Made by a program: the position numbers and the translations under genes | Assembly: GCF_002117485.1 (NCBI RefSeq) | Contig: NZ_CP021030.1 | Coordinates: 4,070,001 to 4,134,000, forward strand | Reading direction: 5' to 3' | Source of the DNA: Rhizobium sp. NXC14 | GTDB lineage: Bacteria > Pseudomonadota > Alphaproteobacteria > Rhizobiales > Rhizobiaceae | Length of the DNA: 64,000 nucleotides | Notes under the pieces: model-generated | Told to the model about the DNA's origin: nothing | Seen by the model: only the letters and a program-made list of their open reading frames with translations | Databases searched by the model: none | Part shown: positions 28,000-35,398 of the stretch, in pieces | Layout: each line of letters starts with the position of its first letter | Position numbering within the stretch: the stretch's first letter is position 1

Positions 28000-29295
28000 A
28001 TGGTTTCAACAGTTCTTGCCTCCTCCCTTGCGCGGCGCAACATTCATTACGGTTGGGTCGTCGTTGCCGCGACCTTTCTGACCATGCTGGTGACAGCAGG
28101 CGCCATGGGCGCGCCCGGCGTCCTCATCAAGCCGCTCCAGGACGAGTTCGGCTGGGAAACGTCGCAGATTTCCTCTGCGCTGGCGATTCGCTTGATCCTT
28201 TTCGGCTTTATGGGTCCGTTCGCCGCGGCCTTCATGAATTATTTCGGCGTCCGTAAGGTTATTGTTTTTGCGCTGGCGCTGATCGGCGCGGGCTTTGTCG
28301 GCTCGCTGTTCATGACCAAGCTTTGGCATCTGCTGGCGCTGTGGGGTGTCGTCGTCGGCTTCGGCACCGGCCTGACGGCGATGGTGCTGGCGGCGACGGT
28401 TTCGACGCGCTGGTTCGTCAAGCACCGAGGCCTTGTCGTCGGCATGCTCTCGGCAAGCTCGGCGACCGGGCAGCTCGTCTTCCTGCCGCTGATGGCGGAA
28501 CTCACCGAACGTTACGGCTGGCGTGCCACCGTGTTCTTCGTCTGCGCCATGATCATGGCGGCCACCCTTCTCGTCCTTCTCTTCATGCGTGACCGCCCCT
28601 CGGACGTGAATCTGCCTTTATTGGGAGAAGCCCATGTGGCGCCGGCGCCGACCCGAACGACGCTCGGCGCTGCGCTGATGACGCCGATCACCACCCTCCG
28701 CGAAATCTCGACGACCTCGACTTTCTGGATCCTGTTTGCCACCTTCTTCATCTGCGGCCTCAGCACCAACGGTCTGATCCAGACGCATTTCGTCACCCTC
28801 TGCGGTGATTTCGGCATCGTGCCGGTTGCCGCCGCCAGCGTCCTTGCCGTCATGGGCATCTTCGATTTCTTCGGCACCATCGGCTCCGGCTGGCTCTCCG
28901 ACCGCTTCGACAATCGTTGGCTGCTCTTCTGGTATTACGGCCTGCGCGGCCTCTCGCTGCTCTATCTGCCGTTCAGCGATTTCAGTTTCTACGGTCTCTC
29001 CATCTTTGCGATCTTCTACGGCCTCGATTGGATCGCCACCGTGCCGCCCACCGTCAAGATCGCCGCCGATCGCTTCGGCCGCGAAAAGGCCGGTCTCGTC
29101 TTCGGCTGGGTCTTTGCCGGCCACCAGCTGGGCGCTGCCACGGCCGCCTATGGCGCCGGCCTGTCGCGCACGGAATTATCGAGCTACCTGCCCGCCTTTT
29201 TCGTCGCCGGTGCCTTCTGCCTGCTGGCTTCGATCCTGGCGATTACGCTGAAGAAGTCCGGGCTGCCCAGTGCGGCACCCGCCGCCGCTCATTGA
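28000..29295 (+). CDS. MFS transporter
   Basis: This is a 431-residue major-facilitator protein with 12 predicted transmembrane helices, of the type found in drug or organic-acid exchangers. The N-terminal half has a signature-like loop MGPFAAAFMNYFGVRKV; TRWFVKHRGLVVGMLSASSATGQ is a characteristic cytoplasmic segment also seen in oxalate/formate-type and related MFS proteins, and RFDNRWLLFWYYG follows the central loop. Substrate unknown. It is divergent from the tetR gene, with 127 bases between the starts and operator sites in that gap, so drug- or metabolite-inducible export is the simplest reading. Confidence 0.92.
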   Translation: MVSTVLASSLARRNIHYGWVVVAATFLTMLVTAGAMGAPGVLIKPLQDEFGWETSQISSALAIRLILFGFMGPFAAAFMNYFGVRKVIVFALALIGAGFVGSLFMTKLWHLLALWGVVVGFGTGLTAMVLAATVSTRWFVKHRGLVVGMLSASSATGQLVFLPLMAELTERYGWRATVFFVCAMIMAATLLVLLFMRDRPSDVNLPLLGEAHVAPAPTRTTLGAALMTPITTLREISTTSTFWILFATFFICGLSTNGLIQTHFVTLCGDFGIVPVAAASVLAVMGIFDFFGTIGSGWLSDRFDNRWLLFWYYGLRGLSLLYLPFSDFSFYGLSIFAIFYGLDWIATVPPTVKIAADRFGREKAGLVFGWVFAGHQLGAATAAYGAGLSRTELSSYLPAFFVAGAFCLLASILAITLKKSGLPSAAPAAAH

Positions 29296-29303
29296 GATCG
29301 ACA

Positions 29304-29335
29304 GGATCCGGCCTCGTAACGAGGCCGGATTTCCC
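29304..29335 (+). terminator. Probable terminator of the MFS gene
   Basis: A perfect 10-bp stem ATCCGGCCTC/GAGGCCGGAT with a GTAAC loop and a short TTCCC tail starts nine bases after the MFS stop. Confidence 0.75.
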
Positions 29336-29368
29336 GCGGCATCGCCGCGATAACTTCGCTCGCCCGTC

Positions 29369-29397
29369 TTGCGCGCTCGCCCGCTCGCATGTTAGAC
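29369..29397 (+). promoter_or_regulatory. Possible tRNA-Leu promoter
   Basis: TTGCGC at 29369-29374 and TTAGAC at 29392-29397 are 17 bases apart and about 23 bases upstream of the tRNA. The match to consensus is weak. Confidence 0.35.
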
Positions 29398-29419
29398 ACC
29401 CGCCTCGTCTGTATCCGTT

Positions 29420-29504
29420 GCCCCATTGGCGGAATTGGTAGACGCGCTCGACTCAAAATCGAGTTTCGAAAGAAGTGCTGGTTCGACCCCGGCATGGGGC
29501 ACCA
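29420..29504 (+). tRNA. tRNA-Leu (anticodon CAA)
   Basis: An 85-base cloverleaf reads UUG. The acceptor arms GCCCCAT and ATGGGGC pair and are followed by ACCA, so CCA is encoded. The anticodon stem CTCGA/TCGAG closes a 7-base loop CTCAAAA with CAA at positions 34-36. The long variable arm typical of leucine tRNAs is present (TTTCGAAAGAAGT), and the T arm carries GGTTCGACC. It is isolated, with no neighbouring tRNA genes. Confidence 0.96.
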
Positions 29505-29520
29505 GCCTACGCTCTGTGAG

Positions 29521-29541
29521 CTTCGGCTCGGCGAGCCGAAG
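29521..29541 (+). other. Hairpin downstream of tRNA-Leu
   Basis: A perfect 9-bp stem CTTCGGCTC/GAGCCGAAG with a 3-base loop lies 17 bases after the tRNA. There is no T tract. It may end or stabilise the tRNA precursor. Confidence 0.5.
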
Positions 29542-29704
29542 AGCAGCCAAGCGGGGGCTGTCGCGCCGTAGTTCCGTCAGGAACGAAGGCGGATTGTTCG
29601 ACAATCTCCGGTTAGCTGCACCATCGTCTCAAATGACTTTGTGTAGCCCCTACCTCTAAAGACCTAAGCGGGACTACGGAGCAAGTTTCGCCTCCGAGTG
29701 AAGC

Positions 29705-29992
29705 CTACTTGTTCTTCAGCAGCCACATCTTGCCGGCCATGGTAATGCCGTAGACATCCTTTGATGCATCATCATCCAGGTGCCGCCGCTCGAGGAAGCC
29801 CGGCTCTTTCAACTCGCTGAGCGTCTTTGCCGTGACCGATTTCACTTTCTGCGGCCGTTCTTTCCACCGGTCGGTTTTTGCGTAGGTCACCGTCGCGTTC
29901 TGATGCGTCCATTTATTGGCCGGCTGAGGATAGAGATCGCCATCCCTGGCGAGTTTGAGTGCGGTGATCTGGGATGGGGTAAGCTCAATCAT
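29705..29992 (-). CDS. Small protein of unknown function downstream of tRNA-Leu
   Basis: This is a 95-residue basic cytoplasmic protein starting MIELTPSQITALKLARDGDLYPQ, with no signal peptide or transmembrane segment and a C-terminus WLLKNK. The Lys-rich middle (KTDRWKERPQKVKSVTAKT) is unlike its neighbours in codon flavour. I do not recognise the family. The N-terminal segment reads like the first helix of a winged-helix-type domain, but this is a guess. I chose the internal ATG at 29992; the long in-frame start at 30052 adds a segment that does not look conserved. Confidence 0.7.
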   Translation of the reverse strand: MIELTPSQITALKLARDGDLYPQPANKWTHQNATVTYAKTDRWKERPQKVKSVTAKTLSELKEPGFLERRHLDDDASKDVYGITMAGKMWLLKNK

Positions 29993-30155
29993 ATCGAAAA
30001 TCCTGTGCCGGGTTCTTTGCGCTTGGAATGCGCTCCGAGCGAAGGGGCTCATAACATCGATTGATCACGTCCGCCACCGCATTGAGCTGTCCGTGCCGCG
30101 AAAGGCGAAAACCCGGCTTGTCGAAGCCGGGCTTCGTCTTTGCCGCGGATTTTCG

Positions 30156-30440
30156 TCAATAGCAGCGCCTGACCGTCCTGGTCACCTCGCCTTCATCGGT
30201 CTGGCGCGTGACACTCCTGGTTTCGCAGCCATCATGTCGATAGCGGCGGTGCTCACGTTCACGCACAGCACCGAAAGTGACGCCGCGCTCACTGATGGTG
30301 ATGCCGGGCCGTACCCGCTCCTGGCGATAATCGTAGTCATAGGAACGCTCCCTGACATAGACGCTATCGGCAAGCACCGGCGCCGCAAACGAACAGGCGG
30401 CAAGGGCCGCCACAGCACAGTTCAGGATGATCTTCCGCAT
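30156..30440 (-). CDS. Small secreted protein of unknown function
   Basis: This is a 94-residue protein with a signal peptide MRKIILNCAVAALAACSFAAPVLA ending in a plausible Ala-x-Ala site, followed by a short Tyr/Arg-rich mature domain (SYDYDYRQERVRPG, GCETRSVTRQ) with two Cys, one near the C-terminus. AAGGAG lies eight bases before the ATG. The family is not recognised; rhizobia have many such small periplasmic proteins. It is convergent with nothing and sits alone between the tRNA-proximal gene and the antiporter. Confidence 0.78.
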   Translation of the reverse strand: MRKIILNCAVAALAACSFAAPVLADSVYVRERSYDYDYRQERVRPGITISERGVTFGAVREREHRRYRHDGCETRSVTRQTDEGEVTRTVRRCY

Positions 30441-30652
30441 ATCCTTTCTCCTTCTCTTGATGAAAAGGCAACGACCCAAGACGCAAGTGGTTCCAGCATC
30501 AGCAACAGCTCGTTCATGCCGCGAGCAGTCGCAGGCCCATTATTTCCGACTGAATAAAGCCCCCGTCGGCGGCAGCAAACCGCAAATCAACTATTTAATT
30601 TTGCTTGCGCTTCGTCCAAGGTGGCGGCCGTTACCATCAGGCGAGGGCAGAC

Positions 30653-32398
30653 GTGCATCAGGAAGTAGGACTCATTGCGACGGTCGCCGTCAGTTTTGTT
30701 TTCGCGGCCGTCCTCGGTTATGGCGCCGACCGGCTGCGGCTGCCGCCGCTCGTCGGTTATCTGATGGCCGGCATCCTGATGGGCCCGTTCACGCCGGGCT
30801 TTGTCGCCGATACCGCTCTTGCCGGCCAGCTCGCCGAAATGGGCGTCATCCTGCTGATGTTTGGCGTCGGCCTGCATTTTTCCGCCTCCGACCTGCTCGC
30901 TGTACGCGGGATCGCCGTGCCGGGCGCGATCGGCCGAATTATCCTCGCCACCCTGCTGGGCATCGGCCTCTGCATGCTCTGGGGCTGGAGCCTCGGTGCC
31001 GGCGTCGTCTTCGGGCTCAGCCTCTCGGTGGCGAGTACGGTCGTGCTCCTGAAGGCGCTGGAGGAACGTAATCTCGTCAATGCGCCAAGCGGGCGCGTCG
31101 CCGTCGGCTGGCTGATCGTCGAGGATCTGGTGATGGTGCTGGCGCTGGTGCTGCTGCCGGCGCTGGCAGAGCTTCTCGGCGGCCACGCCGTCGACACCAA
31201 TCACGGCTTCGGTGAGCTGCCGCTGGCACTGACGATCGGACTGACCTTGTTCAAGGTGCTGGCCTTCGCCGCTATGGCGGTCTTCCTCGGCCCCCGTATC
31301 GTGCCCTGGCTGCTGACGATGATCGCGCGCACCGGCTCGCGCGAACTCTTCACACTGACGGTGCTGGCGATCGCGCTCGGCATCGCCTTCGGCTCGGCGG
31401 CGATTTTCGGCGTCTCCTTCGCGCTCGGCGCGTTTTTCGCCGGCGTCGTCATGAGCGAATCCCAGCTCAGTCACAGAGCGGCGGCCGATTCGCTACCGTT
31501 GCAGAACGCCTTCTCCGTGCTGTTCTTCGTCTCGGTCGGCATGCTCTTCGACCCCTCGATCCTGGTGCGCCAGCCGCTGGCGGTGATTGGCGCCCTGGCG
31601 CTCGTCATTCTCGGCAAGGCCGTCATCACCTTCGCCATCGTCATGCTGCTGCGATATCCGATCGGCATGGGGCTGACCTTGGCCGGCGGCCTTGCCCAGA
31701 TCGGCGAATTTTCCTTCATCCTCGCCGGCCTCGGCGTCTCGCTCGGGCTGCTGCCGCATGAAGGCCAGGATCTCATCTTGGCTGCAGCGATCCTGTCGAT
31801 CACGCTCAACCCGATCGTGATCATCGCATCCGAGGGCTTGAAGAAATATATCCATGCGCAATGGCCCTCTGTCTTCGAAAGCTTCGGTAGAAAGAGGCAG
31901 ATAACGCTCGGCAAGGAACTGGAAAAGATCAGGGCGCTCGGCGAGGAACGCGAACGCCAGCATCAGTTGAAGATGCAGCAGCTGATCGAAACCTTTCCGC
32001 TGTTCTCCCAGGTCGGGGAGGATGCGCAGGAAGAGCTGCTGCTGCTCTTCAAGGCAAAGTCGGCTCCCCCTGGCGAACGTGTCATTCGTCGCGGCGATCG
32101 CGGCGACAGCATGTACTTCATCTCCTCAGGCGCGGTCGAAGTGCGCCTAGCCAGCGGCGCGATCCGCCTGGAGCCGGGCGCCTTCTTCGGGGAGATGGCA
32201 TTGCTGAGCGGCGGAAGGCGTACGGCCGACGTCATCGCCGTCGACTTTTGTCAGTTCGAAGTGCTCGAGCGGCGCGATTTCAATATGTTCATGTCGCATC
32301 ACCCCAACTTGCGCGCCATCGTCAGCGAAATGGCGCAAAAACGCACGGAAATGAACGTCCTGCGTCAGCAATGGGAAAAGTCGATGGATCTGTCCTGA
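30653..32398 (+). CDS. CPA2 cation:proton antiporter with C-terminal cyclic-nucleotide-binding domain
   Basis: This is a fusion of about 581 residues. Residues 1-400 are a 12-13 helix CPA2/KefB-like transporter (LVGYLMAGILMGPFTPGF, GVGLHFSASDL, ASTVVLLKALEERN, GVSFALGAFFAGVVMSES). Instead of the usual RCK/TrkA-N domain, a charged coiled-coil linker (about 415-445) leads to a cNMP-binding domain. That domain keeps the phosphate-cassette pattern FFGEMALLSGGRRTADV, including the FGE and Arg-Thr-Ala positions needed for ligand binding. It should exchange K+ or Na+ for H+ in the inner membrane under control of cAMP or cGMP (inference). I chose the GTG at 30653 because GAGGGC lies just before it. 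Confidence 0.9.
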   Translation: MHQEVGLIATVAVSFVFAAVLGYGADRLRLPPLVGYLMAGILMGPFTPGFVADTALAGQLAEMGVILLMFGVGLHFSASDLLAVRGIAVPGAIGRIILATLLGIGLCMLWGWSLGAGVVFGLSLSVASTVVLLKALEERNLVNAPSGRVAVGWLIVEDLVMVLALVLLPALAELLGGHAVDTNHGFGELPLALTIGLTLFKVLAFAAMAVFLGPRIVPWLLTMIARTGSRELFTLTVLAIALGIAFGSAAIFGVSFALGAFFAGVVMSESQLSHRAAADSLPLQNAFSVLFFVSVGMLFDPSILVRQPLAVIGALALVILGKAVITFAIVMLLRYPIGMGLTLAGGLAQIGEFSFILAGLGVSLGLLPHEGQDLILAAAILSITLNPIVIIASEGLKKYIHAQWPSVFESFGRKRQITLGKELEKIRALGEERERQHQLKMQQLIETFPLFSQVGEDAQEELLLLFKAKSAPPGERVIRRGDRGDSMYFISSGAVEVRLASGAIRLEPGAFFGEMALLSGGRRTADVIAVDFCQFEVLERRDFNMFMSHHPNLRAIVSEMAQKRTEMNVLRQQWEKSMDLS

Positions 32399-32413
32399 GG
32401 CGCGGCGCTCGTC

Positions 32414-32704
32414 TCAACCCGCCGGCCAATAACCGTCAGAGCGGAAATCGTCCGGGATCGGGTCGAGCCGCGACAAGGTCTCGGCTGCGAAATCGATCTG
32501 CAGCGACAGGTATTTCAGGGAGGCCAGCATCGGCACGCCGGTGGCAAATTCCCGAATGCGGGACGGGTGATAACCACTTTCCTTGAGCCGCCGGTTCGCT
32601 TCCCGGCGCACATCTTCCCGGCTCGGTCCTGAACCCGCTTCGGCCCGGTCATTCATCTGCACGGCCCGCCCAAGGCCGCCTTCAATTACTTTGAACATTC
32701 TCAT
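32414..32704 (-). CDS. Conserved small protein of unknown function
   Basis: This is a 96-residue charged protein with no signal or transmembrane segment, beginning MRMFKVIEGG. It contains a likely helix-rich core: REDVRREANRRLKESGYHP, then LASLKYLSLQIDFAAETLSRL. The composition suggests a small DNA-binding or adaptor protein, but I recognise no domain. Its end lies 15 bases beyond the stop of the convergent antiporter gene. The ATG at 32704 follows AGGG; an alternative ATG is at 32698. Confidence 0.7.
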   Translation of the reverse strand: MRMFKVIEGGLGRAVQMNDRAEAGSGPSREDVRREANRRLKESGYHPSRIREFATGVPMLASLKYLSLQIDFAAETLSRLDPIPDDFRSDGYWPAG

Positions 32705-32899
32705 GCCACCCTGCACGTCGACCACGTAAACCTTGCCCTAGAATGGCCGATTCGCAATCCCATGAAATCCTGGGAGAGGCGGCGACGCCTCCGCATCACA
32801 AAATTTTTAAACGGCGGTGGCACGAAGGACACGGGCGAGCATTTACAGCGCCGCATACGACCCCTAAAGCTTTTTGCACCGCAATAGGAAAGGAATGGA

Positions 32900-33490
32900 A
32901 TGCTTCGCAGACTTTACGACTGGACCATGTCTCTGGCCTCGCGCAAATCGGCCGAAGTCTGGCTCGCCGTCATCGCCTTCGTCGAAAGCTCCGTCTTTCT
33001 CGTTCCCGCCGACGTGCTTTTCCTGCCGATGGCACTTGCCAAGCCGGAACGCTCCTATCGCTATGCACTGATCGCTACCGTTGCCTCCGTGCTCGGCGGC
33101 ATTGCCGGCTGGGCGCTCGGCTATTACGCCTACGAGACGGTGGCGCGGCCGGTTCTCGCATTCTACGGCAAGCTCGATGCGTTTGAGCAGATGAAGGCCT
33201 ATGTCACCTACGAGTGGATCCTGCTGCTGCTCGTCACATCAGGTCTCGCACATCTGCCGCCGATCAAGATCGTGACCATCCTGTCCGGCGTCATCCACGT
33301 CAATCTCGGTCTTTTCATTATTTCGGCGATCGTTGCGCGCGGCGCGCGTTTCCTGTTCCTCGCCTGGTTGCTGCGCCGCTACGGCGAGCCGATCCGGCAT
33401 TTCATCGAAAAGCGCCTCGGCCACATCGTCGGCATCGGTGCCGGTGCCGTGATCGTGCTATATGTCGGCTACCGCTCTTTCGCTCACTAG
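32900..33490 (+). CDS. YqaA/DedA-like (SNARE-associated/VTT) membrane protein
   Basis: This is a 196-residue inner-membrane protein with four to five hydrophobic segments, related to YqaA and the DedA/VTT superfamily; the glycine-rich re-entrant region lies in LIATVASVLGGIAGWALGYY. DedA-like proteins support membrane homeostasis and lipid transport. GGAA-rich sequence precedes the ATG. It is followed 22 bases later by dsbB on the same strand. Confidence 0.88.
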   Translation: MLRRLYDWTMSLASRKSAEVWLAVIAFVESSVFLVPADVLFLPMALAKPERSYRYALIATVASVLGGIAGWALGYYAYETVARPVLAFYGKLDAFEQMKAYVTYEWILLLLVTSGLAHLPPIKIVTILSGVIHVNLGLFIISAIVARGARFLFLAWLLRRYGEPIRHFIEKRLGHIVGIGAGAVIVLYVGYRSFAH

Positions 33491-33512
33491 GCCCATTTTG
33501 CGGAGTTCCGCC

Positions 33513-34028
33513 ATGACTGCCACTTCCTCGCCGCTCGCCCGCCCCGGCTTTACCTATTCCATATTGCTCGCTATCGGCATGGCGGCGGTGGTCGGCGCCG
33601 CACTCGGCTTCCAATATCTCGGCGGCTATATTCCCTGCGCACTCTGCCTGCTGCAGCGCCAACCCTATTATTATGCCATTCCGATCGCCATTCTCGCTGC
33701 CATCTGCGAGCTTGCCGGTCTACCGAACTGGATTTCCCGTGCGATGCTGCTTGCGGCCGGCATCCTGATGCTGGTGACCGCCGGCATGGGCGTCTATCAC
33801 GCTGGCGTGGAATGGCATTTCTGGCCGGGACCGGCGACCTGCTCGACGACCGCAAACAGCATGACGAGCAATGCCGGCGATCTGCTGACTGAGCTCAATA
33901 CGATCAAGGGTCCATCCTGCACCGATGCAGCGCTCAGGGTGCTTGGCCTGTCTTTTGCAGGCTGGAACGTGATCGCCGGCATTCTGCTCGCAGCTTTCGC
34001 CTTCGTCGGCGTCCGCAAATCTGCGTGA
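33513..34028 (+). CDS. dsbB: Disulfide bond formation protein B
   Basis: DsbB reoxidises the periplasmic thiol oxidase DsbA and passes electrons to ubiquinone. The 171-residue protein has four transmembrane helices, the first periplasmic CALCLLQR pair (Cys-x-x-Cys at about 39-42) and a second pair in ATCSTT and GPSC. GGAG precedes the ATG at 33513. No dsbA gene is in the window. It is adjacent to the YqaA-like gene and convergent with the HNH gene. Confidence 0.93.
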   Translation: MTATSSPLARPGFTYSILLAIGMAAVVGAALGFQYLGGYIPCALCLLQRQPYYYAIPIAILAAICELAGLPNWISRAMLLAAGILMLVTAGMGVYHAGVEWHFWPGPATCSTTANSMTSNAGDLLTELNTIKGPSCTDAALRVLGLSFAGWNVIAGILLAAFAFVGVRKSA

Positions 34029-34038
34029 GGTGAGCCTA

Positions 34039-34596
34039 TCAGGGCTGCAGTTCGGTATCCCAATAGAGATAGTCGAGCCAGCTTTCATGCAGATAGTTGG
34101 GCGGAAACAGCCGGCCATTATTGTGCAGATCCTGCACCGTTGGCTGATAGGGCTTCTGCGACGGGAACATGCCCGCCTGCTTCGGAAGCTTGCTGCCCTT
34201 GCGCAGATTGCAGGGCGAGCAGGCTGCCACGACATTCTCCCAGGTCGTCTCGCCGCCATGGGCGCGCGGGATGACGTGGTCGAAAGTCAGATCGTCGTGG
34301 GAGCCGCAATACTGGCACTCGAACCGGTCGCGCAGGAAGACATTGAACCGGGTGAAAGCCGGATTGCGGGATGGCTGAACGTAAGTCTTCAGGCATACGA
34401 CACTCGGAAGCCGCATCGAAAAGCTCGGTGAGGAAACCGAATGTTCATATTCCGCGATGATATTCACACGGTCGAGAAAGACCGCCTTGATCGCGTCCTG
34501 CCAGGACCAAAGCGACAAGGGATAATAACTCAGCGGCCGGTAGTCAGCGTTCAGGACGAGCGCCGGCAGGGCCTGCGGGGAGACTGCAATCGTCAA
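34039..34596 (-). CDS. HNH endonuclease domain protein, TTG start
   Basis: This is a 185-residue protein with an HNH/McrA-like domain: two CxxC-type pairs CQYCGSH and CSPCN flank the catalytic TFDHVIPRAHGGETTWENVVAACSP region (H-N-H pattern; given in parts: TFDHVIPRAHGG and TWENVVAACS). The N-terminus begins LTIAVSPQALPALVLNADYR, with TTG at 34596 as the codon, and an AGGAGA ribosome-binding site five bases upstream decides this start; upstream in-frame codons have no such support. This HNH gene is widely conserved in alphaproteobacteria. The true nucleic-acid target is unknown. Confidence 0.93.
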   Translation of the reverse strand: MTIAVSPQALPALVLNADYRPLSYYPLSLWSWQDAIKAVFLDRVNIIAEYEHSVSSPSFSMRLPSVVCLKTYVQPSRNPAFTRFNVFLRDRFECQYCGSHDDLTFDHVIPRAHGGETTWENVVAACSPCNLRKGSKLPKQAGMFPSQKPYQPTVQDLHNNGRLFPPNYLHESWLDYLYWDTELQP

Positions 34597-34601
34597 GGGA
34601 C

Positions 34602-34607
34602 TCTCCT
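34602..34607 (-). promoter_or_regulatory. Ribosome-binding site deciding the HNH TTG start
   Basis: AGGAGA on the minus strand ends five bases before the TTG codon at 34596-34594. No ATG or GTG start with comparable support occurs nearby. Confidence 0.85.
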
Positions 34608-34707
34608 GATCGATTCGGCATCTGCTCCTGTATATTAGGCCGGTTGTTACAGGATTGTGAAGTCCAATAAATTCAGAGGATAAAGGCAATTTGAAGAGTG
34701 TTGCCGA

Positions 34708-35352
34708 TCAGCCGGTCGGTACCATGTCGCGCCCCATTTTCGTTGCGTAATAGGCCCAGAAAAGCCGCGCCGCCACGGAGCGCCACGGCGACCAGATCTC
34801 CGAAAGCTTGGCAAGCGCCTTTGTTTGCGGCCGTGCCGCAAGTCCAAGCGCAGCGCCGACGGCATTCTGCAGCGCCACATCGCCAGCCGGGAAGACATCG
34901 GCGTGGCCGCCGCAGAACATCAGATAGACCTGCGCCGTCCATGGACCGACGCCCTTCAAGGCGGTGAGTTCGCCAAGCGCTTCGTCCGGTGGCTCCTGAC
35001 AGAGTCTGGAAAGATCGAGGCGGCCGGAGGCAACGGCTTCCGCAACCCGCGACAGCGTGTCGGCCTTGGCGCGCGACAGGCCGGATTCCCGCCATGCCTC
35101 GGGCCCTAGCAGCATGTAACCTTCGGCCGTCAGCGGCCCGTCCGTCGGCAGCATGCGCCGCCAGATCGCCTCGGCGCTGGCACGCGAGACCATTTGCGAG
35201 ACGATGATATGGGCAAGGCCAGCAAAACCGGGTTCGCGCAACCGCAGTGGAACAGGCCCTGCGTCCGCCGCGATTGGTGCAAGGCGCGGATCGAGACGCA
35301 TCAATGCTTCGAGCCCCAGCTTGACGTCATCGTCGTTGCGAATGATCTGCAC
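34708..35352 (-). CDS. DNA-3-methyladenine glycosylase II (AlkA-type)
   Basis: This is an HhH-GPD base-excision glycosylase that removes alkylated bases. The protein is about 214 residues and ends with a helix-hairpin-helix (about 120-145, LTALKGVGPWTAQVYLMF) and the catalytic Asp in VFPAGDVALQNA. I place the start at the GTG at 35352 because GGAGG lies four bases before it. An ATG at 35400 and a GTG at 35406 remain open, but both would overlap the start of gluQ on the other strand. It lies downstream of no partner gene and divergent from gluQ. Confidence 0.9.
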   Translation of the reverse strand: MQIIRNDDDVKLGLEALMRLDPRLAPIAADAGPVPLRLREPGFAGLAHIIVSQMVSRASAEAIWRRMLPTDGPLTAEGYMLLGPEAWRESGLSRAKADTLSRVAEAVASGRLDLSRLCQEPPDEALGELTALKGVGPWTAQVYLMFCGGHADVFPAGDVALQNAVGAALGLAARPQTKALAKLSEIWSPWRSVAARLFWAYYATKMGRDMVPTG

Positions 35353-35356
35353 GCGT

Positions 35357-35361
35357 CCTCC
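35357..35361 (-). promoter_or_regulatory. Ribosome-binding site deciding the AlkA GTG start
   Basis: GGAGG on the minus strand, four bases before the GTG at 35352-35350. The upstream candidates at 35400 and 35406 have no comparable sequence. Confidence 0.7.
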
Positions 35362-35398
35362 CAGTGGTTCGAAACGAAAATCCGTGGCAGAAGAAAGC

